Shown: positions 7,370 through 14,052 of the stretch, piece by piece
Layout of the letters: each line of letters starts with the position of its first letter
How positions within the stretch are numbered: position 1 is the stretch's first letter
NCBI GenBank assembly: GCA_963607765.1
Contig: CAVDDT010000017.1
Span: 1 to 14,052 of the forward strand
Direction: 5' to 3'
DNA from: Colivicinus sp963607765
GTDB lineage: Bacteria; Bacillota_I; Bacilli_A; Erysipelotrichales; Erysipelotrichaceae
DNA length: 14,052 nt
Notes under the pieces: model-generated
The model's input: only the letters and a program-made list of their open reading frames with translations
Told to the model about the DNA's origin: nothing
The model's database searches: none
Made by a program: the position numbers and the translations under genes

Positions 7370-7387
7370 CAGCTAATATTGTATCGC

Positions 7388-7561
7388 TTACTTTAAATAA
7401 TAACCACCATTCTTATAAGCGCCTTTATATTCAATATAGCTAGATAATTTTCTTTTACTCACCATATCCAAAGAAACATCCTCATCATTGACTAATTTAT
7501 AAATTCTAGGCACATTAATACCAGAATTATCGCTAATAAGTTTTAAAATTCCTGCACCAGT
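7388..7561 (-). pseudogene. 57-codon open tail behind the dehydrogenase, possible gene remnant
   Basis: Directly after the dehydrogenase stop codon (TAA, 7564-7562) and in the same frame, 57 sense codons run to a TAA at 7390-7388. The translation begins TGAGILKLISDNSG and continues with INVPRIYKLVNDEDVSLDMV, ending in NGGYYLK. Its composition (Lys, Ile, Asn, Tyr, Asp) looks like real protein of this genome. There is no well-placed start codon: GTG at its Val17 and ATG at its Met33 lack ribosome-binding sites. The segment SGINVPRIYKLVNDEDVSLDM faintly recalls an XRE-type helix-turn-helix, which is only an impression. It could be the 3' remnant of a deleted gene, a read-through extension of the dehydrogenase, or chance. 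I do not recognise the protein. Confidence 0.35.
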
Positions 7562-8513
7562 TTATAAGCCCAACTTCTCTAAACTCTCTCTTGTATGATC
7601 ACAGCTATTATGGAAGCCCTCTTGTTCCTTAATGGATAGTTCAGGAGTAAAGACATGTTCAACACCATTAGCACCTATTGTACAAGGAAGAGAAGAGAAA
7701 ACACCTTCTTCACCATATTGACCTGTCATTAAAGTAGAAACAGATAAAACCGCATGTTCGTTATGAAGAATAGCCCCACAAACTCTAGCAGCACAACTAG
7801 ATACTGCATATTCAGTACACTTCTTGCCTGCAAAAGTCACATAGCCACCTTTTCTAGCACGCTCCTCAACTTTTGCTTTATCAAAGCCAAATTTATCAGG
7901 ATACTTCTTAGTCAAATCATCAATTCTCTCTCCAGCAATCGTTGCGCTATTCCACGCTGCTACTTGGGCAAAGCCATGTTCGCCAATAATATAAGCATCA
8001 ATTGATTTAGGACTAATGCCTGTTTCCTTTGAAATCTCCGTTCTTAAACGTGCTGAATCAAGTCCACAACCAGACCCAATTATTTTCTTAGGATCATAAC
8101 CAGTAAGTTTCCACATTGTTGTACAAACAACATCACAAGGATTAGCAATAGACAAGAAAATGCCATTAAATCCAGCATCCACAATTCTTTTTACAAAATC
8201 CCCTTACTGTATTTGTGGAATTATATAATTCACCATCTCTATTATTTGCACTACCTGCAACATCGCCAGCACAATTTACAATGATGTCGCAAACCGCCAA
8301 CTTCTCATAATTATTTTCACAATTAACAATATTTGTATTGTAAGGCATAAAACACATTGAATCATCTAAATCATGTATCTGTGAAATAAGCTTTTCTTGA
8401 TTTCTACTACATAAATAAAGTTCATCCGCAAGTCCAAACATTAAAAGATTATATGCAACATGTGCTCCAACATGTCCAAGTCCGATAACACCAACTCTTT
8501 TAACAGTACCCAT
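7562..8513 (-). pseudogene. L-lactate / L-2-hydroxyacid dehydrogenase, broken by a one-base frameshift
   Basis: NAD-dependent LDH/MDH-family enzyme that interconverts a 2-oxoacid and an L-2-hydroxyacid in the cytoplasm. The 5' part (8513-8196) encodes the Rossmann motif GLGHVG (residues 11-16) up to YNSTNTVRGF; the 3' part continues as VKRIVDAGFNGIFLSIANP with SARLR (substrate-binding Arg) and catalytic GEHG. The frames join if one base is removed at 8195-8203, where the minus strand reads GGGGATTTTG; the joined protein would be 316 residues, normal for the family. As read, the 5' frame stops at 8168-8166. The loop CAGDVAGSANNRDGEL differs from the usual LDH substrate loop, so another 2-hydroxyacid (as in L-2-hydroxyisocaproate dehydrogenase) is possible. 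I start at ATG 8513: AGGAG (8526-8522) lies 8 bases upstream, and a GTG at 8522 overlaps that site. Sequencing error, true pseudogene or programmed shift cannot be told apart here. Confidence 0.85.
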
Positions 8514-8541
8514 AAAACACACTCCTATTAAATTTCATTTA

Positions 8542-8570
8542 ATAGTACAACCCTATTTAAATTTACGCAA
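8542..8570 (-). promoter_or_regulatory. Possible promoter of the dehydrogenase gene
   Basis: On the minus strand: -35-like TTGCGT (8570-8565; 3 of 6), 17 bp spacer, -10-like TACTAT (8547-8542; 4 of 6). It lies just past the terminator of the pot operon and about 28 bases before the start codon. Placement is good; the boxes are only moderate matches. Confidence 0.35.
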
Positions 8571-8572
8571 CA

Positions 8573-8595
8573 GAAAAAGAAGCTAAACGCTTCTT
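8573..8595 (-). terminator. Terminator of the pot operon, overlapping the end of the PAP2 gene
   Basis: On the minus strand AAGAAGC (8595-8589) pairs with GCTTCTT (8583-8577) over loop GTTTA, and the T run continues to 8574. The 5' arm is made of the last codons of the PAP2 gene and the loop contains its TAG stop, so coding end and terminator are merged. Confidence 0.7.
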
Positions 8596-9170
8596 CTCTT
8601 GTATGTTTTACTAACAATTAAATTCGCCAACAAAGCAGCCAATAATCCAACAAGCAAGCCCCCTAAAGTATCGCTTGGATAATGAACACATAAATATATT
8701 CTTGAACAAGCTATAACAATTGGATAAATAAAAACCAGCCAACTTACCTTTTTATTCTTAGAAGCTAAGAAAAGTCCACACATACTAGACATGGCGGCCG
8801 TCGTATGCCCACTTGGAAAAGAAGTATCCTTTTCAGTCGAACAGCCAACAAACTGCCACCAAGTTTTATATACTTCAATATCACTTTGATAAGGACGAGC
8901 TCTTAGCACTAATGGCTTAATGATAACTGAAGCGATAAGAGCCCCAATAATTATTGAAACAACCATTGTAATGCCAATCTTACGATATTTCTTAGTAAAT
9001 ATAAGAAATATTCCAATATAGCCAACCATTAATAGAGGAAGATTATCTGTAACAGCCAAAAACTTAGAAAGCGGCGTTAAGATATTTCCAAAACTTAAAG
9101 CTAAGCTATGAAAGAAAGATAATAGTGCATAATCAAAAGAGCCAAAGAAAGAATCTAGAAAACTTGCCAT
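8583..9170 (-). CDS. PAP2-family membrane phosphatase
   Basis: 195 residues, a membrane protein with about five or six hydrophobic segments. All three motifs of the PAP2 phosphatase superfamily are present: Kx6RP (K85 to R92-P93), PSGH (119-122, in SFPSGHTTA) and SRx5Hx3D (S156-R157, H163, D167). The family removes phosphate from lipid phosphates such as undecaprenyl pyrophosphate or phosphatidic acid on the outer face of the membrane, and undecaprenyl pyrophosphate recycling is the commonest role in Firmicutes; the substrate here is not proven. ATG at 9170 begins 1 base after the potD stop codon (TAG T ATG), with no good ribosome-binding site of its own, so it is probably coupled to potD and is the last gene of the pot operon. 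The terminator is embedded in its last codons. Confidence 0.93.
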   Translation of the reverse strand: MASFLDSFFGSFDYALLSFFHSLALSFGNILTPLSKFLAVTDNLPLLMVGYIGIFLIFTKKYRKIGITMVVSIIIGALIASVIIKPLVLRARPYQSDIEVYKTWWQFVGCSTEKDTSFPSGHTTAAMSSMCGLFLASKNKKVSWLVFIYPIVIACSRIYLCVHYPSDTLGGLLVGLLAALLANLIVSKTYKRRSV

Positions 9171-9171
9171 A

Positions 9172-10221
9172 CTATTGGTTCTTTACCTTTACCCAAAGTT
9201 CAGAGATGGTTGATAATTGTTTCTCATTATTATGGAAAGTCTCATCATTTTCATTTTTATCTCTTGGAATATAAGCCTCATTGCCATCAAAATCACCATC
9301 AGGAAGTGTTAAATCATTCAACACTTCTTTATTAACTGAAGCATAGCCAACATATAAGCTGTTATCAAAAGCCGCATCATAATCAGTAATATAGTTGATA
9401 AATTTATAAGCGTTATCAACATTCTTAGCACCCTTTTGAATAACCATCGCATCAACAAAATAGTTAGTGCCCTCACTAGGCGCATAGAACCTCATATTCT
9501 CATTTTCTGAAATGATATATGCCGCATCACCAGAATACATAAAGCCCATTGCCTTTTCACCATAAGCTAAGCCATCAATACACTCATCAGTCGCATAAGC
9601 AGGCTCCATAGTCTTGGCGATATCTACAAGCCAGTTATATGCCTCATTAATCTGTTCTTCATCATTAGTATTCATTGAATAGCCCAAAGACTTAAACGCA
9701 ACCATAAAAATATCTCTAATAGAGTCATACATATAAATTTGACCCTTATATTTAGTGTTCTTTAATACAGCCCAACCTTGTGACTTTACATCTTCGCTAT
9801 CAACAATCGTACTATCATAAACAATACCGCCATTACCCCAAAAATAAGGAACTGAATAATCATTATCAGGATCATAATCCATATTCTTTACGCCATCATA
9901 AAGATACTCTAAGCAAGTAAGCTTACTCTTATCTAGCTTTTGAATCATATCCTCATCAATCAATCTTTCAATCATATAATCACTTGGAATAATGATGTCA
10001 TAACTACTAGTATTAGTTAAAAGTTTTGTATACATGGCCTCGTTAGTATCAAACAAAGTAATCTTTACCTTAACACCATATTCATATTCAAACTGTTCAA
10101 CAACCTCATCACTAATATATTCGCCTGGCATAAAAATATTTAATTCGCCATTTTCATAATTAGAACTAAAGCAGCCGCTCAATAAAAGAAGTGAAAACAA
10201 AATACTACATAACTTTTTCAT
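9172..10221 (-). CDS. potD: Spermidine/putrescine ABC transporter, substrate-binding lipoprotein PotD
   Basis: 349 residues. Lipoprotein signal peptide MKKLCSILFSLLLLSGC with the lipidated Cys at residue 17, then a two-lobed periplasmic-binding-protein-type fold. PotD-like segments include GELNIFMPGEYISDEVVEQF, SYDIIIPSDYMIERLIDEDM, YSVPYFWGNGGIVYD (typical PotD hinge region), AYGEKAMGFMYSGDAAYI and NVDNAYKFINYITDY. In Gram-positives it is tethered outside the cell and delivers polyamines to PotB/PotC. Its ATG (10221) lies inside the end of potC, overlapping by 17 bases; AAGGAG lies about 8 bases upstream within potC. It is followed after 1 base by the PAP2 gene. Assignment to polyamines rests on family resemblance and the complete potABCD order. 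Confidence 0.92.
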   Translation of the reverse strand: MKKLCSILFSLLLLSGCFSSNYENGELNIFMPGEYISDEVVEQFEYEYGVKVKITLFDTNEAMYTKLLTNTSSYDIIIPSDYMIERLIDEDMIQKLDKSKLTCLEYLYDGVKNMDYDPDNDYSVPYFWGNGGIVYDSTIVDSEDVKSQGWAVLKNTKYKGQIYMYDSIRDIFMVAFKSLGYSMNTNDEEQINEAYNWLVDIAKTMEPAYATDECIDGLAYGEKAMGFMYSGDAAYIISENENMRFYAPSEGTNYFVDAMVIQKGAKNVDNAYKFINYITDYDAAFDNSLYVGYASVNKEVLNDLTLPDGDFDGNEAYIPRDKNENDETFHNNEKQLSTISELWVKVKNQ

Positions 10222-11005
10222 CCTTCATTCTCCTTTTTTCTCTAATAACTGGAACAACATTTACAATAATTAAAATAATTGTAACTGCAAGCACAATCAA
10301 AGTGCTCAACGCATTGATACTAGGATTAATACGCTTACTTGTAGAATAAACATAAGTAGAAATGTTGTTTATTCCGGGGCCTGTTGTAAAGTATGAAATA
10401 ACAAAGTCATCAAAGCTCATCATAAACGCAACCAAGGCACCTGATAATATGCCCTCTTTAATTTGTGGAATAATAACCTTAGTCAAGGCTTGCAAAGGCG
10501 TACAGCCTAAATCAAGTGCAGCTTCCGCAATATTATCATCAAGTTGTCTTAGCTTTGGTGTAACAGACAACATTACATAAGGAATGCAGAAAGCGATATG
10601 CGCTAGAAGCAATGTCCCAAAGCCAGTTGGAATTGATAGACTTGAGAAAAACAACATAAAACCAATTGCTGTAACAATATCTGGATTAAGCATAGGAAGA
10701 TTATTAACTTGTGTAACAACTTCCTTAATTATCTTATTAGACTTGCTTAAGCCAATAGAAGCTAGTGTACCAGCAACAGTTGAAACAACAGTTGCGATAA
10801 CCGCGATAACAACCGAATAATAAATAGATTCCATCATACTTCTAGACTTAAACATCTTCTCATACCATCTTAAAGAAAAACCCGTAAAATTAGTTAAAGA
10901 TCTAGATTCATTAAAAGAAAATATAATTACATAAACAATAGGCAAGTAAAAGAACAAAATAATCAAAACTAGATAAAGCTTTTTAAAATCAAACTTCTTT
11001 TTCAT
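10205..11005 (-). CDS. potC: Spermidine/putrescine ABC transporter permease PotC
   Basis: 266 residues with about six membrane segments. The permease EAA-loop that contacts the ATPase is clear: AEAALDLGCTPLQALTKVII (about residues 158-177). The MSFDDFVISYFTTGPGINNIS segment near residues 192-212 is typical of PotC/PotI permeases. With PotB it forms the membrane channel of the polyamine importer. ATG at 11005 overlaps the potB stop by one base (TAATG), with a strong AAGGAGG site (11018-11012) inside the end of potB. Its end overlaps potD by 17 bases. Tight overlaps imply one transcript and coupled translation. Confidence 0.93.
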   Translation of the reverse strand: MKKKFDFKKLYLVLIILFFYLPIVYVIIFSFNESRSLTNFTGFSLRWYEKMFKSRSMMESIYYSVVIAVIATVVSTVAGTLASIGLSKSNKIIKEVVTQVNNLPMLNPDIVTAIGFMLFFSSLSIPTGFGTLLLAHIAFCIPYVMLSVTPKLRQLDDNIAEAALDLGCTPLQALTKVIIPQIKEGILSGALVAFMMSFDDFVISYFTTGPGINNISTYVYSTSKRINPSINALSTLIVLAVTIILIIVNVVPVIREKRRMKDEKVM

Positions 11006-11784
11006 TATCTTGCCTCCTTATCATAATCAAGCTTTCTTGTGAAATACATACTGATTAAAATAATAACCGTCATAATTAAACTTACGGCAGCACCAAAGTT
11101 CCAATCTCCGGTAGTAATAAAATAGTTTTCAATTAAATTGCCAACCAAAACATAAGAACCACCACCAAGTAGCTTAGGAATAAAGAAACTACTAACAGCA
11201 GGTAAGAATACAAGTGTAATACCCGAAATAACACCAGGAATGCTTAATGGAAGTGTGACTTTTAAGAAAGCCTTCTTATCATCACATCCAAGATCCTTAG
11301 CAGCCACTAAAAGTGACTTGTCCATCTTGCTTAGCGAAGTATAAATTTGCAAAATCATGAAAGGCAAGAAATTATATACCATGCCAATATAAATTTTAAC
11401 CTCTGCACTAAAGTTCGTATTTAATAGGATGCCTCTCCAAGCATATGTTCTAACAAGCATATTAATAAGCTGAGGAAGAGTTACCATAAGCACCATCAAA
11501 CCCTGTGAATCACTTTTTAAATTCGCGATAAAATATGCTGCTGGATAACCAATTAAAATACATATTAAAGTAGTAACCAAAGCTATCTTAATACTTCTTA
11601 GCATTACGTTGATAAAAGTTGCATCGCTAAAAAATCTTACAAAATTCTCTAGTGAAAACTTTACATTCAAAACACTGTTTCCTTCAACAGTAAACGCATA
11701 AAACAAGATTATCAACATCGGAATAACAATGATGATGCCTGCCCACACCATGTATGGATATACCAATCTTCTAAAACTTTTCAT
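11005..11784 (-). CDS. potB: Spermidine/putrescine ABC transporter permease PotB
   Basis: 259 residues with about six membrane segments. PotB-type features are the MLVRTYAWRGIL segment (about residues 110-121) and the EAA-loop AAKDLGCDDKKAFLKVTLPL (about 161-180) followed by SIPGVISGITLVFLPAVSSFFIP. It pairs with PotC to form the translocation path. The ATG follows the potA stop codon with no gap (TAA then ATG). Only a weak upstream GGAT is visible, so its translation probably depends on ribosomes arriving from potA. It shares one base with potC. Confidence 0.93.
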   Translation of the reverse strand: MKSFRRLVYPYMVWAGIIIVIPMLIILFYAFTVEGNSVLNVKFSLENFVRFFSDATFINVMLRSIKIALVTTLICILIGYPAAYFIANLKSDSQGLMVLMVTLPQLINMLVRTYAWRGILLNTNFSAEVKIYIGMVYNFLPFMILQIYTSLSKMDKSLLVAAKDLGCDDKKAFLKVTLPLSIPGVISGITLVFLPAVSSFFIPKLLGGGSYVLVGNLIENYFITTGDWNFGAAVSLIMTVIILISMYFTRKLDYDKEAR

Positions 11785-13356
11785 TTATCCAATGCTCTTT
11801 TCCATTACATGAATTGCATCAGGCTCAAAATCGATTGAAACAACTTCACCCTCTTTTTGAACGCTAGTAGTGTGAATCTTATATGTTCTACCTTCAGTAA
11901 CAAAGGTAACATCATAATCGCCAGCAACAATCTCGTTTGGATCAAAGTCAAAACGAACATCATCAATCTCAACTTTTTCCTCACTATCCAAATACCAAGC
12001 ATACGCATCAGCCCAAGTTTGAAGGTCATAAGAAATAGCCATTGACTCCTTAATTTCATCAACAGACTTATAAACATCAAATGCTTGAATACCAATGTTA
12101 TCTTCCTTATCCTTATTAACACGAGGAACTACAACTGAAACATTAATTGTAATACTTGTGCCCTCCTCAGTCTTGAAAGTAACAGGGTAAGTACCAGCTT
12201 CTTTTTTAATTGAACTTTCTACAGTATCGATTGAAATATCCTCACTAGTCTCTGGATTCCAAGCCTGAGCATTAGCTCTTTGAATTAACTCACCATCATT
12301 TAAACTATCAACATCCTCAATATCCATAATAAAATCAGTCGCATGCATATTCTCATTAGCTTCTGAGTTAACAACATCCTTGTCATCAAAGACATGAAGC
12401 TTAATAGTCTTAGCAGCGCCACGCTTTGTCTCAACTATTACTTCATAATGAACACCCTTAAATAAAACGGAAATAACTTGTCCATTCATCTTACCAGCAT
12501 TCTTCTTTTTAATCTCAATATCCTCTGGTCTAATAACGACATCAACAGGCTCATTTGGCTTAAAATCATAGTCAACACACTTGAAGTCTTCGTTATCAAA
12601 ATTAACTAGATAATCCTTTTTCATGATGCCATCAACGATATTAGACTCACCAATAAATCTAGCGACATACTTATTCTTTGGCTCATTATAGATTTCTGTA
12701 GGAGTACCAATTTGTTCGATAACACCATCCTTTAAAACTACAATCTTATCAGACATTGTAAGAGCCTCTTCTTGGTCATGAGTTACGAAAATAAAAGTGA
12801 TACCAACTTCTTGTTGGATACGCTTAAGCTCTTGTTGCATCTCTTTTCTAAGTTTAGCATCAAGCGCACTTAAAGGTTCATCAAGAAGCAAAACATCAGG
12901 CTCGTTAACCAAAGCTCTAGCAATCGCTACTCTTTGTTGTTGGCCACCAGACAATAAAGTAACATCCTTATTTTGGAAACCATCAAGACCAACAAGGCCA
13001 ATCATTCTGTTTACCTTTGGCTCAATAATGTCCTTTGGCATCTTTTTAATCTTTAAGCCAAAAGCTACATTTTCAAACACATTTAAATGCGGAAATAATG
13101 CATACTTTTGGAAAACAGTATTGATAGGTCTTAAATATGCTGGAACTTTAGAAATTTCCTCGCCATTAAACACAACACTGCCCTCATCGCAATCAAGAAA
13201 GCCACCTAAAATTCTTAATAAAGTAGTCTTTCCACATCCCGAAGGACCAAGCAACGTAACAAACTCGTTTTTATAAATATCTAGGTTGATACCCTTTAAA
13301 ACAACCTGTCCATCAAATTCTTTAACTATATTTCTAAATTCAATTAATTTTTCCAT
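11785..13356 (-). CDS. potA: Spermidine/putrescine ABC transporter ATPase PotA with a large insert in its C-terminal domain
   Basis: 523 residues; PotA is normally about 350-380. Residues 1-240 are a canonical importer ATPase: Walker A GPSGCGKTT (37-45), signature LSGGQQQR (135-142), Walker B LLLDEP (156-161) and H-loop His193 (VTHDQEEA). The C-terminal TOBE-like domain begins normally (IRPEDIEI, GQVISVLFKGVHYEVIVE) and ends normally (GEVVSIDFEPDAIHVM), but residues about 313-500 between these are extra. The extra part holds two similar modules (341-408 and 426-499), each with a D-[FV] start, a WN/WY segment and a strand pair AGTYPVTFKTEEGTSI or AGDYDVTFVTEGRTYKI, resembling bacterial Ig-like repeats of surface proteins. 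The frame is continuous. I start at ATG 13356, where homology begins; its GGGGG ribosome-binding site overlaps the TAG stop of the upstream regulator, which indicates coupling. An in-frame start at 13392 lies inside the regulator and is rejected. Confidence 0.93.
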   Translation of the reverse strand: MEKLIEFRNIVKEFDGQVVLKGINLDIYKNEFVTLLGPSGCGKTTLLRILGGFLDCDEGSVVFNGEEISKVPAYLRPINTVFQKYALFPHLNVFENVAFGLKIKKMPKDIIEPKVNRMIGLVGLDGFQNKDVTLLSGGQQQRVAIARALVNEPDVLLLDEPLSALDAKLRKEMQQELKRIQQEVGITFIFVTHDQEEALTMSDKIVVLKDGVIEQIGTPTEIYNEPKNKYVARFIGESNIVDGIMKKDYLVNFDNEDFKCVDYDFKPNEPVDVVIRPEDIEIKKKNAGKMNGQVISVLFKGVHYEVIVETKRGAAKTIKLHVFDDKDVVNSEANENMHATDFIMDIEDVDSLNDGELIQRANAQAWNPETSEDISIDTVESSIKKEAGTYPVTFKTEEGTSITINVSVVVPRVNKDKEDNIGIQAFDVYKSVDEIKESMAISYDLQTWADAYAWYLDSEEKVEIDDVRFDFDPNEIVAGDYDVTFVTEGRTYKIHTTSVQKEGEVVSIDFEPDAIHVMEKSIG

Positions 13357-13364
13357 TTTTCCCC

Positions 13365-13904
13365 CTAAAATAGCGGTGGAGTAGTAATCCAAATAATCTC
13401 TGCCACCTGCTTAGAATTATTGACGATCTTATGCTTAAAATCGCCCTTTAAATAAAAAGTCTCACCCTTTTTAAGAGTAGTCTTCTTTTTACTATTCATA
13501 TTAATAAGATCAATCTTGCCCTCTAAAACGTAACCAAATTCTTCACCTTCATGAGGATCTATTTCATTAGATTCCCCTTTTTGTTTAAGAAGCAAATGAA
13601 TTGGCTCCATTTCATTTTTTTGTGCATTAGGCACAAGCCAAGTGATTATAGAATCATCTTTTTCATCCACAAAGTAGTCATCACTGCTAAACTTAATCTG
13701 CTCATCCTTTTCATCTTTAAAGAAATCTTCTAGGCTAACGCCCAAAACCTCAGTAATGTCTTCCAATGTGGCGATGCTCGGGGATGTTAAATTATTTTCT
13801 AACTGCGATAAAAACCCTTTAGTTAGTTCACTTCGGGAGGCTAATTCCTCTAATGTTAAGCCATTTTTAGTACGCAACTGTCGTATTCTTTTGCCAATGT
13901 CCAT
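13365..13904 (-). CDS. XRE-family regulator with cupin domain, probable regulator of the pot operon
   Basis: 179 residues. Residues 4-60 form a Cro/CI-type helix-turn-helix (IGKRIRQLRTKNGLTLEELA, SELTKGFLSQLENN, TLEDITEVLGV). Residues about 100-175 form a small cupin barrel (PHEGEEFGYVLEGKIDL, with H118, E121, E122 and H158 as possible metal or ligand residues). This architecture is that of PuuR-like regulators, often found beside polyamine and amino-acid genes. The ligand is unknown; a polyamine or related metabolite is the natural guess from context. First gene of the operon; its stop is 8 bases before the potA ATG and is part of potA's ribosome-binding site. It has a strong site of its own, GGGAGGG (13916-13910), 5 bases before ATG 13904. 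A perfect palindrome (13923-13941) in its leader probably serves as its operator. Confidence 0.92.
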   Translation of the reverse strand: MDIGKRIRQLRTKNGLTLEELASRSELTKGFLSQLENNLTSPSIATLEDITEVLGVSLEDFFKDEKDEQIKFSSDDYFVDEKDDSIITWLVPNAQKNEMEPIHLLLKQKGESNEIDPHEGEEFGYVLEGKIDLINMNSKKKTTLKKGETFYLKGDFKHKIVNNSKQVAEIIWITTPPLF

Positions 13905-13922
13905 ACATGCCCTCCCTCTAAA

Positions 13923-13941
13923 AGTTTAGTGTTACTAAACT
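13923..13941. promoter_or_regulatory. Palindromic operator candidate of the XRE-cupin regulator
   Basis: AGTTTAGT (13923-13930), spacer GTT, ACTAAACT (13934-13941) is a perfect 8-bp inverted repeat, a size typical for XRE-family dimers. It lies between the predicted transcription start (near 13959) and the ribosome-binding site, so bound regulator would repress its own operon. A related TTACTAA stretch occurs at 14031-14037. Confidence 0.6.
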
Positions 13942-13965
13942 AAATGTTTTATTAACAATAACATC

Positions 13966-13993
13966 ATTATAATAAAAAAATACTAGCAATCAA
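13966..13993 (-). promoter_or_regulatory. Promoter of the regulator-potABCD-PAP2 operon
   Basis: On the minus strand: -35 TTGATT (13993-13988; 4 of 6), 16 bp spacer, -10 TATAAT (13971-13966; perfect). Transcription should start near 13959, about 55 bases before the regulator ATG. No other promoter is obvious inside the tightly packed operon. Positions 13994-14052 hold no gene. Confidence 0.6.
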
Positions 13994-14052
13994 GTAGCAT
14001 TTTCATTTTTTACAATATATTTTCATTTGCTTACTAAGTCTGTAACAAAATT

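Noticed and set aside
8166..8522. Two independent small genes in place of one dehydrogenase
   Set aside because: The two pieces encode consecutive parts of a single LDH-family fold and meet within a few bases, so a frameshifted single gene is the better reading.
11805..12122. 105-codon minus-strand frame overlapping the PotA insert in another frame
   Set aside because: The potA frame is continuous and gives coherent repeats ending in a normal TOBE end, so the alternative frame (Leu/Met-rich) is a shadow and not evidence of a frameshift.
12797..13276. 159-codon open frame on the plus strand opposite potA
   Set aside because: It is antisense to the highly conserved ATPase core; its protein has no recognisable family and the frame is a shadow of the real gene.
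13357..13392. Longer potA with 12 extra N-terminal residues from a start at 13392
   Set aside because: That segment overlaps the end of the regulator, is not PotA-like, and ATG 13356 has a good ribosome-binding site (GGGGG).

Overview
The window is AT-rich, uses ordinary Shine-Dalgarno sites of the AGGAG type, and carries lipoproteins with short MKKL-type signal peptides and a compact potABCD operon. This fits a low-GC Gram-positive bacterium; a gut Erysipelotrichales-like Firmicute is my best guess, as an inference from gene style only. No rRNA, CRISPR array or complete insertion sequence is seen.

Layout. At the left, typA (minus strand) ends at two hairpins. It is divergent from a tRNA-Leu(CAG) gene (plus). 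Behind the tRNA terminator sit a small acidic lipoprotein gene and then, past a strong terminator and an unusual set of inverted repeats, a Fic-family gene with an altered active-site motif. Everything from 3919 to 13904 is on the minus strand. Read in transcription order (right to left) it is: an XRE-cupin regulator; potA, potB, potC and potD (polyamine importer) with tightly overlapping ends; a PAP2-type membrane phosphatase 1 bp after potD; a terminator; an L-lactate/2-hydroxyacid dehydrogenase gene broken by a one-base frameshift; a 57-codon open tail of unknown origin in the same frame; and two half-transporter genes that form a heterodimeric ABC exporter. The exporter and the Fic gene converge on a shared bidirectional terminator.

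How the genes work together. The regulator probably senses a small ligand through its cupin domain and controls polyamine uptake: PotD binds the polyamine outside, PotB/PotC form the channel and PotA powers it. The exporter pair shows complementary degeneration (Walker B and H-loop in one subunit, signature motif in the other), so one ATP site should be catalytic and one degenerate.

The most interesting signals are: (1) the leader of the Fic gene, where a 12-bp inverted repeat with a 17-bp spacer occurs twice at a 57-bp period, the second copy bracketing the -10 box; (2) the Fic protein itself, with Gln in place of the catalytic His and of the Ser/Thr of the inhibitory motif; (3) PotA, which carries about 190 extra residues inside its C-terminal domain, consisting of two repeats that resemble bacterial Ig-like adhesin modules; (4) the frameshifted dehydrogenase and the unexplained in-frame tail behind it; (5) typA, which appears to have a leaderless mRNA.
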